Below are positions 38,527 through 50,000 of a DNA stretch of 64,000 nucleotides, in pieces (position 1 is the first letter of the stretch; each line of letters starts with the position of its first letter). This stretch comes from Thunnus maccoyii (lineage: Eukaryota > Chordata > Actinopteri > Scombriformes > Scombridae), in contig NC_056550.1 in the NCBI RefSeq assembly GCF_910596095.1, positions 7,464,501 to 7,528,500 on the forward strand, written 5' to 3'. The translations under genes and the position numbers were made by a program. The notes below the pieces were generated by a model. That model was not told the DNA's origin, made no database searches, and saw only the letters and a program-made list of their open reading frames with translations.

Positions 38527-41244
38527 TTAGTAAGGAGCAAACCGACTGTATCCCGCCCGGTATAAACTGGCCTGAAAGAGAAAAGAAAGACAACACAGTC
38601 ATATACTGGAAATAATGAAGTTACAGCAGCATACAAATGTGTTTAAGAATTATGTTGCATTCTGGTATTGCAGTACATCTATAAAATGTCTACATTTAGT
38701 TATACTACAAACCCACAAATGATATATTTATTCTTTTTCAGTCTTTTCAGTTTAATAGTTAATAAGCTCCACGACGAACACAAAAAAGAATTTAACATGA
38801 GCACACACTGTTCAGTCCTCCTCCTCTACTTTGTCTTCTGTCCTCTCAAAAAAAAAAAAAAAAAAAACAGACTACTTATGTAACGTTAACTGCCCTCTTT
38901 AGAAATTCAACAATCTAATATTCCACTCTGGTTGTTTTGTAGAGCTAGAGTCAGTTTTCTCACCATGGCTCCCACTCCGTAAGCAGCAGCAGCTGGAGCT
39001 AAAGCGTGGTATGGATCTGTAGTGTACACCCGGCCGTAACTAGCAACACAAACACAACACACAAGACATGATTTGAGTTTTAAGAAAGTTGTTTTTGTTT
39101 GTGGATTTTTATATGCAGCTGGCACTCCTCTCCTGCTCTAGAAGACACATTTAAAGAAGAAAATGTTTTGAATTAACTATCAGAGTTGAGATGCTTTCAT
39201 ATATTCAATTTATTAAGAATTCAGAATCACTTAATGGCATCATGCTGCCAGTCAGGTACATTTTACACAGCACGTTATCTTCTCCTAAAAACACATTTTC
39301 ATGTTTGAGAGTATTTCTGGCTTTATCTGCTTGCATCCATAAACGCTGAGCCTCTGATGTTCTGTTGTACAGTGAGGTGTGTCTGTGTGTGTGTGTGTGT
39401 GTACGTGTGCGTCTCTGTTTGTTCATGTGTGTCCTGGGTTGAACTCACCTGTCACTGTAGGCTGCAGCTGCGGCGGTTGCTCCGGTTACGGCCGCGGGCT
39501 GGGCGTAGCGATAGGCAGCGGCGGCAGCGGCAGCAGCAGGGTAGCCTCCCTGGAGACACACACACACACACACACACAACATAGCTAACTCACATGCCTT
39601 TGAGGAAGACGGTGGGGTAAGGTGTGTAAATGAGGGGGGGGTTGGGTGGGGGCACATATACAACATACTGACATTTAATTTTAAGAATTCTTCATATATA
39701 TATATATATTTATAGAGGGATCCAAAAGTCTGAGATCACTTTCTGGAAAGTGGTTTCAGAGTTCTGGACCCCTCTATATATTTCCTGGCATTTACTGGAC
39801 GTATACCCCAACTTATATATCATATATATATACACATTTACAACTGAAATACAGTATGTGTCAGTATATTGCATTTCCGTATGGGGAAAGGGGGAAGTGG
39901 TGTGCTGTTGGATGTGGGACAAAAGTGCTTTAACAGTGAGACGGAGAGGAAATTGGACTGTCGAGAATGAGTTAGATTGTATTATTACGACTACGGGAGA
40001 GAAGGGGAGGTAAAAACAGTGGAAGACAAAATGTTCACACAGTTGAGGTCATATAGAAACCTCATTGTCTCATCAGAGCAGAAGATTCAAGTAATGAACA
40101 GATATGTCAAAAAGAACACCTACAGTAGTTCGAGGACACTAGTAGAGATGTATTTATGACAAAAACAGCTTTTCTTAAATTATTATTCGTGTTCTTTCAC
40201 ATGGATTCGGGAGACAGACCAAAGAAAACAGAAAGGTAGACAGGAAATAAAAAGTCACACACACAAACACACCCACGCGAGCCTATACTGACACTAAAAA
40301 AAAAAAAAAAAAAAATCCCTCTCACTGAGACTGCATGCAAATTACATTTCAAACTTACTGAAAAACACAACACCTATGTATTTGGACCTGATCAGAACAG
40401 AGCAAAGCACACAACAGAACAGAAAACCCCCAGCATTCTCCCAGACGCCTGCAATACACGGAGCGGAGGCGGAGGGGGGGCGGGACAGGAAAAAAAAAAA
40501 AACGGGGTTATTAGGGAGAGAGCAAGGCTTTCTGGGTGAGTGTAGGAAGTGGGAGAAGAGGAGGGGGGGGGAAGGAGGGCAGTAATACAGTATGTCTGCA
40601 TGCAGCAGCTGATCAGCACATGCTTCAATAATCATCCCGGGAGGGGTCGGATCAGGGTGGTTAATTCAGGAAGAGACCATGTTCTCCGTTTTAACTTGAG
40701 ACTTCAGAGCATCTCACACCCCAGGCTAACATTGCTGTGAAATCGTAGCCTCCAATTTTAAAAGGAATGATGCTTAAAAAAAAAAGCTCCTTTTTGATGT
40801 TTTTTTGCCGACAAGAGAACAAATTAAGGATTGGTATAATTTTGCTTCAAAACTAGCCAACCACACAAAAGAGACCAGGTTCTCTTTTGAACAAACTGGT
40901 GGGGAAAAAAAATACACACTTAATACAATTTAGTAGTTTAGTAAACAAACAAACAAACCCCTTCCCCACAATCAAGAAAAGTGCACATTTCAGTGAGTTA
41001 GTAGAAAAATAAAGCAAAATTCAAAGCAGTGGTCAATAATTTTTTTTTTTTTTGAACAACTAAAAGATGTTCCAGATCAGATCAGAAGATGATTCATAAG
41101 ATCAGAGCAGGTAGTAGAGTAAAACAATGCACACTGTGGGTTTAGGTGTTGAATTGACCCTACCTGAGGCAATCTGGGACTAAGGACTGAGTCCTGAAAC
41201 ACTAGTCTATAGAGAGAACAGAAACAACCGTTGTCAACCTGGAT

Positions 41245-41276
<32 letters not shown>

Positions 41277-43969
41277 GCATACTCTCACACACTGACGCAC
41301 GCTGCCGCATACGCCCACAGAGCAGCCTTTGTAGTGGTGTGTTAGAGACCCTCTATCCTATCATTAACATTTCACAGCTCTATTTATTCTATTTTTAAAT
41401 CAATACAACTTATTTTGACCCGAGCTGTTTGTATAATGAGGGCTGTTTTTTTTTTGTTTTTTTTGCCGCGACAAAAAAGAATCCTGAGGCAAAAACTACT
41501 CTGTATCATGATGGTTCATGTGTTAATTTGTAACCAGCGGTGCTTCTTCATCGTGGGCTCATTCACCTGTTATGCAGGCAGCTCTGTGCAGCGCATGACT
41601 GGACGCACATGCAGAATCACCCCCAGAGAAGAAGAGCAGGAGAAAGCCGTGAGAAAAGAGGGACAGAGGGTGTGTTGGTGGGAGGTGAGTTTACTTACAT
41701 ATAAGTCTGCGGCTCCGTAAAACCCATCCTGATACACCACACTGAGAGAGGAAGAAAATGCAGAGAAAGAGAGGAGGAGGAGGAGGAGGAGGAGGAGTGG
41801 GAAGGCATGGGGAGATAGAAGGAAGGGGGAGGAGGGGGGATGGTGTAGTGGAGGGGGTGCAAATGGAGTGGTGCACAGTCCCAAAACCAGAGTGGATGAA
41901 GGTCAACACAAAGCAAAAAGAAAAAAGGAAGAGAGAGAGAGAGAGAGAGAAAAAGAGATACAGTAGTTATTTCACACCCATGCAGCATGCAGAGGAAATA
42001 CAACTCCATCTAAGCTCCACAACTGCGACCAAAAACATCCAGCACCGTTATGCATAACAATAGACTCATGGGGCTAATAGATAAAGTTCATTGACTAGAA
42101 CTGAACTGAAATGAAACCATAAAGCGCTATTGTTCCCCAGCTACAAGAAAATCAAGGCAGTAAAGTCCACTTTTAATAGATCATTTGATGAGGAAATGGT
42201 GTATGAGAGGTGCAGCTTTTATTGGCTTTTTAAAGCCGTCGGTGGAGCAGAGATGGAGAGGGGATTTCCTGCAGCCCCCAATTTTATCTTATTTTGCTTA
42301 ATTTGAATGTCATCATAGTAAGCAGCCATACGGCAATTAAGCAATCGATTCTGCTTTGGTCTGAATATTCTAGCAGTCACGACCCCATTAGCCAATCATC
42401 ACAGCACAGCAACAACATGCACAGTACACATACCGAGAGGACAAAAAAAACACAGTAAACATGAAGAATTGTAGCAGATCTGTGAGCAGGGTGACTGCTA
42501 ATGCATGATGACTGAATCTGCTGTGTGTGTGTGTGTGTTTATGCAAATCTACTGATGGCACTATCTGTGTGTTTATTCAAATGAACCTTCAATGGGTGCA
42601 ATCCTATCAGCGTGTTATACTCCAGTGAATAGCTTGTGAACCGACTGACAATGTGCCAGTTGGACTGCTGAAGAGAGTGAAGTGTGAATAATGTTTGAGC
42701 ATGAGAGCTGTATGAGCACAGCTGTATTAAACAGAGACCTGGTCAAATAGAATTTGGAAAAATGCTTCTGAAAATAGCTCTGACGAGGTGATGCTCAACA
42801 GATTTACTGATTTTACCTTAGATCTGCAAATAGATCTGGGACGGCTATGAAGCACGTGAAGTCGTTCGGTTTATCTTTCTTACCCAGGGTAGGCAGGGAT
42901 GGCAGGCTGAGGCACAGCCGCCCGCACGGCGCTGTAGACGGGCCGGCCTCGGCCCCTGAGGTGGGCACCACGAAACGCTGCCGCTGCTGTGGTGGCTGCT
43001 GCTGCTGCTGAAGGGTAGGGGAACCCTGGGACTGGAGGAGGAGGAAGAGGAGAAAGAATAGAGGCAAGGAGGAGATGGGGAATAAAAAAATTTAAGGAAG
43101 GAGGTGGAAAAAAATGAAAGAAAGATGGGGTGACAGAAGATTTAGATGCAGGCAGGGAAAAGACAATGTGAATAGAAACAATAGGGAGCGGCCCGGGAAG
43201 AATGTAAGAAGAAAAGAAAGAGCAAAGAGAGAAGGGAATAATACAACTATAGCCTTCAGGGCTTGATATCAATAAAAAGTGTCTGACAGGAGAAATGCAG
43301 GGCAAGCAGTGCTTTCATATAAATTAAAGACTGGAATGTGACTCAAATTTAAAGCAGGCTGTGGAGACTGTGTTTAGTTCAGGTGAAGGAGGTGGAGAGT
43401 GGTCTTACCTGCGTAGAGCTCTGGTCCATACACGGCCCCCACCATAGGACTCAACTTCCACCCCGCTGACAGTCACAGAGAGATGGGGGGGGGGGGGGGG
43501 GGGTTCATTAATAAGGGCAGTTTACCAAGAGCATTAACTCCTACAGTATATGTCTACTGCACTTGAACATACTGTAGCATGCTGTTGTTATATATCCAAA
43601 CTTCACTCCACCATCACTACAACAATCTCACATTAAAATAAATGATGTGCAAACATTCTAGCAACATCATACCTCATTATGTCTGCATGTTTACAATATA
43701 GTATGAGAAATAAAGAATCAGCCCGTCAGCTGTTAAGAAAGGTCCCCTGCTAATTTCAGACGGTATTCAAGCGGAGCCGTGTTTCTTTCAGCCTGCTTCT
43801 GCTGAGGCTGTTCAACAGAGTTCTACCTTGGTTTCATAAGACAGACTGACTGTGACTCACTCAAAACTACACTGGAAATTGTGATGGAAACAAACAGCAT
43901 CACCAGTATGACCTGAGCAGATACAGCAGGTCAACAAATGGTCTAATTGCTTCATAATGGAACACAGAA

Positions 43970-44000
<31 letters not shown>

Positions 44001-47000
44001 ATATCTACAACACTGCAGCAGCAAGCGGGGCGGTTTTTGTGTTCCAGACTAAATTAACATTACAATTCATGTATTTTCACACATTATGAAGGTAATTTAA
44101 CTTTTTTTTTTCAACGCACAGTTTTTTCAATTCACAGTATTTCAATTTTTACTGAAGTCATTCAAAGGTATCTGAAACCTACACAACACTGAAGTACATT
44201 TTTAAGTTAACATTCAAGTTGATGATAAAGAAAACTGCACTGCATTCACAAATGCAGGAATTCTATTAGCTTAAACTCATAACAGGTATTCACTGATAAA
44301 TTGCTTCAGCTCCACAAGCTTCAACAAACAAACTGAATAAATACATTCTGCTTACTTCATCTAAAAATAGACCGGAGGGGACTGACGTCAGATTCTCAAA
44401 GCACACTCCTTCACTCTTATCTATATTTTGATTTGATAAAGCTGATGTGCTATTTTGTTACATAATCCTGTTATAGGAAGATGATTATTGTAAAGACACC
44501 TTTGTTGGTTTCATCCCTTGAAATTAGTCAACCTGCAAAATATTCTACTCTCAACTGTCGAATGAATCTGAAAAAAAAAGTAAAACTCAACTAAACTGAA
44601 ATTGGTTCGCTGACGTCTTTACACAATGTGGTCTGCAACAGAGGTGAGAACGATAAAGTGTGGCTGCATTATGTATTTAACCCTGCCTACCACTGCCTCT
44701 CCCTGTGTACCCATGCTGTTTGCCTTATTAGTGTGTGTCAGTGTGGCTGTTACCATAAGGCAGTGTGCTGAGAGCCTCTCCGTTAGGGTAGGGGCTGACC
44801 ATTTTCTTGTTAGTCATCACCCTGGCAGTGGCGTTATTCACCTGGGGATGGAGGAACAGGCGGTCAAAGACACAAACACAACAATTCAACAGAGGAAACT
44901 AAAATAGCACATAGACCCAAGACCAAGGCTTATTATATATGCATGTATGTGTGTGTGTGTGTGTGTATGTGTGTGTGTGTGTTTATTTTTACAGTGGAAT
45001 TACATTTAAATTGCCTGCTGCTATGTGCTGGTATTATGCTTGTCTCCATTTTTTGTACATACTGGAGCATATCTGAGGTGGATAATATTATTTTCTGTGT
45101 AGATGTACTGTTACTGGTTCATTAAAAAGGAGAGTAGTGGTGTCATTTAGAGTTATGGCCCACTTACTTGTGTCAACATCTAGTTTACATTTTCTCCAAT
45201 CATTCTAAAATTCATGCCCTATGTAATTAGTCTGTAACCTAACTTGTTTTTATTGTTACAAGGCACGCAGGTGGCCATGTTTGTGTGCAAAAGTGGGCGG
45301 GGGTTTTTGAGTCATCATGCAATTAAAAGCGAGTTGCCCAGTAAAGATTTGGTGATTCATTGTGGAGAGAGAGAGAGATATAAGGGCTGCCATGGGTGAA
45401 ATTGGTTATATTGCTACTGTGCCTACACAGAGAGGCGGGGGTTGGGGCACAGCCTTTTTTTTTTTTTTTTTTTTCATTTTTGGCATGCACAGGTGTGGAT
45501 TTTGTTTAGGTGTGTGTGTGTGCTGGCTGACATTTCAGTCTAATGCTTAGGCCTTTCAATCCAAGATGGCTGATAATCTCCTCTCTGAGCTTCAAAGGCT
45601 CACACTCCGGTCCCTTGATCTATCCTCATCTTCCTTTGATGGGCTTTAAGAGAAGGAGATTGTAGCTTTCTGTAATAACCCATACTGTCCAAGTGTGCAT
45701 TTGAAGCCCTGCATCTGACTGTGTGGCAAGCTAAAGATTAATGACCTTTTGGTTGGATGAGGGGAGAGTGTGTGCATGTGTGACAAAGAAGAGACAGACT
45801 GAGGAATGAGGGTGCTTGTGTGCGCATACACGCTGCACTCTCATTTAGAAGACCATTAATGCCTCCACTGCCATTCGCGTTGCCTCTCAGAACATGACTC
45901 AGTGAATCATGTTCTTCATCTGCCGGGATTCATTCAAATGGAAATGAGGTTTACCTCATTTTTCTCTCATTGCAAATGACAAGGTCAGTAGCAAATGATT
46001 CAATTAGCCTAGCCTGGCTAGCTATCTGACGCAACTGTCCGCGGGTGTCTGAGTGGAGACATTTTGAAATGTAAATCAAGTTAATGAATCAAATTAATGT
46101 CAAATTGTTTGTATCACAGTGAAATTTTGTCCAGACTTGTGAGCAGGTTTATGTTGACTAGTAACAGTTGATGATAACAAAGGGTTTAGCCTATGCTAGC
46201 AGTGGGCAGTACGTGTGTGTGTGTGTGTACAGTATATATATCTGTGTTTGTGTCATGCGCAATTAATGAAATTGGGTTGACAGGAAGACATGCAAATCAA
46301 CAGAGACCAATATGGAAGGCAAATCTCAAAGGGTTAATGATTAATAAAACCTTCAGCCTTTCTCATCCCACTTTTGCCCTCCCAATCCAGCCTGAACAAC
46401 AGACCCGGACAAAATGAAGTCACATTTCCATATGAAACCAAACTTGTGGGGTTTACATACCTAAAAAGAAATATTCAAAAAAAAATATATATACAAAGGA
46501 GAGGGAGAGAAAGAGGGGGTGCAAAAACATTTGTTTGACAAAATTAATAATCATATAACACAGAAATTACACGCAGCCAAATATGGGCGCATCACATGAC
46601 CAAGAGTGAGTAACAAACCAAAAAAAGTAAAAAATTCAGCCAATCAGCAAGCGTCGGATGCAGCATAGAGACCAATCAAAACAATCGCAGCACTCCCACA
46701 TCAAACACATAAGAGACAAAGATGGGACGAGATAAGTTAAGAGGAAGGGATGCAGGTGAGAAGTAAAGAGACAGAGCCAGTCCATGTACAAAAACAGTAG
46801 AACATAAAGATGGAATGAAGAGAAAGAGAAAAAAAGGGAGAAAGTTTTACATGAGCAACACACACACACACAAAAAAAAAAACTAATAACAATTACTGTT
46901 TAAAACAAAAACATATATACCAAGGTGCATCATTCAAATAAAGCAATTAGATTTGGTGACCATTCTCCTGAAAATCTCATTATATGTGGTGGGTTGAGGA

Positions 47001-47060
47001 ACAGAGCACCAAAGGATGGAGGGAACAGAGAGAGAGAAAGAAAGAAAGAAGGAAAGAGAG

Positions 47061-47092
<32 letters not shown>

Positions 47093-50000
47093 AGCAATCC
47101 TCATTCCCAAAAAAGGAGAGAAATAAAATGAACATGAGACACTATGCCAGGCATTAGAACTGTGTGTCACAAACTAAGACCAGTACACTATGACTATGAC
47201 TACTACTACGACTACTAATACACAGACAATCCACTACAAGGAAACCAAACCAAAAAGAGGAAAACAAAATGGCAGCATAATAAGAGACCCAAAAAAACAG
47301 CAAGGTAAACCCCATATCGGTTTAGAGATGCATATGGTTACACAACACTGGCTGATTTGATAAGTTCTTCCTAAACACATTTTTTATTTTTACATAAATT
47401 AGCAAAAGATCCCCAATGAAAAGTTCCAGTTTCATTTAACAATACTGCAAATGAAGATAAAAACTGTTATTGCTAGTCTAGGTATGTACATTTGGTCAGT
47501 TTTTGTCTAAGAAGTCAAGTCCTTTAACTGTCTCATCCTAAATCTGCAGTCACATGAAATGTGTCCAATTGACTCGTATTTGTCAAACTATGCTAAAAGC
47601 AGACAGGCTCAATAAAAAATGAAGAAATTCAAAACCAGAGCGGCGTTATATTGCCCTGCAGCTCGGGGTCTGCATTCACTCAAAGCAAAATCGTAGGCAG
47701 CATAAGGGAGCAAAGCTTCATATCATTTCTGTTGATTTTTTTATTAATCAAGAAAATGAGTACTACATACATTAAGTCCAAATGGAGAATTAATCAGATG
47801 GATTGTGGATAGCTGTGTCATTGCATAGAGGAGGGTGATTACATTCGGTCATTCCCAGTGAGGTGTTAATGACATGGTGGAGGGTGGGGTGGGGTGGGGA
47901 GGGGAGAGGGGGGGGGGGGCAGGGGGGGGAAAAATATTACCGCTGAAAGATCCAATCTGTTGAAGGTGCTGTGTCCGTCTGTCTGTGTGCCTGTGATACT
48001 GTGCGTGTTGTAGCTAAATATAAAATACTAATATTGCAGCTTCACAATATACTGTAAATAATACAGTATATAGTACTAAATGCCCATTTCAGGGGTGGGG
48101 TGGGGAGGGGGATCAGTTCAGTGATAGATGTTTGTACACAACTTACCGTTGCCGTAGAAACAGCGAGTGGTTACCGTGGAGACTGACAACAACACAAAGA
48201 AGTCGTCAGGGAAACAGAAAAAATATAATAAATAAAGGAACAAATAATCCTAGTAACAAAAGAAACCTAAATGTCCCCCCCATCTTCCCCCAAAATAAAA
48301 AAACCTGATAGCAGCAGTGTTACAGCTCAGGACAGAATATAAGAGAAAGAAAGAAAGAAGGGAGGAAGGAAAGGGAGAGAGGATGCGAGCTCTCAATGCT
48401 TTAACAGAGCTCGGAGCATCATTACAACAATCAGACCAGTGACAGGAAGAGTATTCGGTGCTCTAGAGTACAAAAGACTTGATACAGGAGAATGGAGATA
48501 TGGGGGCAACCTTGCCTTAACCCAAACACTAGCCTATTGAATGCACAGTGAAGGACTGGAACACCTCCAAGGAAAAGTCAGAAGAGCAGATACAAATGCA
48601 CACCACCCTCCATCATAAGAGCAGAATAGCAAAAGGTTGGTTTAACGCTGTCTGGGTCTGTTACAGTCAAAAGGACAAGTGGAGGTATTTTGGTTAGATG
48701 TTACGAGAGAGGACTCATTCTGGTGTGGTTAAAGTTAGGCCACAAGGGAAGAGAGTGTATTTGGAAATTGGGCAGAATGGCTATAATTTCCAGTTTTTAA
48801 CCAGTCACCACAAAAGAACATACTAAAGGCAATAGTCAAACGATGAAAGTAAGACAAAACAAACTAAATGATAAAAATGGAAACACAATAAGGCAGTCAG
48901 ATAATGAAAAAAAAGAGAGTATTAGAGTTAGAAAAACAGCTGTAGTTTAATTTCAAATAAACACAAAATGACAGAAAAACAAACTTGACTGGCAACGAGA
49001 GAATGAAGGGGTAAAGGAGGAGAAAGAATGGAGCCGACACAGAAAGAAAGACAGAGGGTTGGAAAGGGCAAAGTACAAACTCTCTTTCCCCTTTTCTTTC
49101 AACCATCTCTACATTTTCACTCATGTACAGAAGCAAACACACACATGGATACTCGCACATTTCATTCATTGGATCTTTTCTGGGGCAAATCATGCAGTAA
49201 CAGAAAGTTTCAGTAACAAAACAGGACCGGTCAAATCCAAAGCTGGGGGGGGGGGGGGGGGGGGGGGGGAGGGAGACTGGGACACAAGGAGCTGGTAAGC
49301 CTTCACCTCAGGCCGTCGCCAATCCGACAACTCACAATCAAGTTCTTATCAAATCTAACTTCCTCCAAATAGGAATAAAACTAGTGAATAAAATCCTCAA
49401 ACAGGCTGATAATGTTTATGGGAATGGCTGCTATAACGTCCAGGCCGAAGTGAGCTGAAGGCCAACTGTGTCCCGCTGAGGAGAGCGTGGCGCCGCGGCA
49501 GCACTGGTTGGTGAGTGTGCATGGTCAAGCATGCACAACCACAGGCACGACTTCTTCTCATCCATTTCACCACACACATCCATGCAATGATGATCTGTTC
49601 TCACTAGCCGCCCCACCTTTGATGAGACTAAGGCATGCAGAGCTTCACCACTTGTGACAGCGCGCGTACACACACGCACACACACACACACATACACACC
49701 TCAGCTATTCTGCGCTGTTGTGTTCAAATGTCTGACTAAAACTCTGCGCTGCGGAGGAGCCGTCACTTTCCATAACACTCCGGTCACACAGATCTACCAC
49801 AAACGCACAACTTTAGAGCAAGAGTTAGTGAATGGGAGTGTAAAGGGTTCGGCATGGTCTCTGTACCTATCCACGCACCCTCTCCTGTGGCCGTGTGCAC
49901 ACTGCCTGCACACACAGATGTGTATATTTCTAGGACAGCAGAAAGCTACCTAGAAGGTCTATGTAAAACTAATGTCGGTAAACGTGCAGATTCCTTTGTA

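Noticed and set aside
38572-38963. Search for the optional 53-nt exon before the last RBFOX exon
   Set aside because: No matching coding sequence with splice sites was seen in this 392-nt intron.
39711-39778. Calling the hairpin a microRNA gene
   Set aside because: The loop is only 4 nt and the flanks are AT repeats; a foldback element is more likely without small-RNA data.
43032-43408. Search for the optional ASSFQADVSL or GTVLLCQAN-type exon of the family
   Set aside because: The intron is only 377 nt and no acceptor-donor pair with such coding sequence was found.
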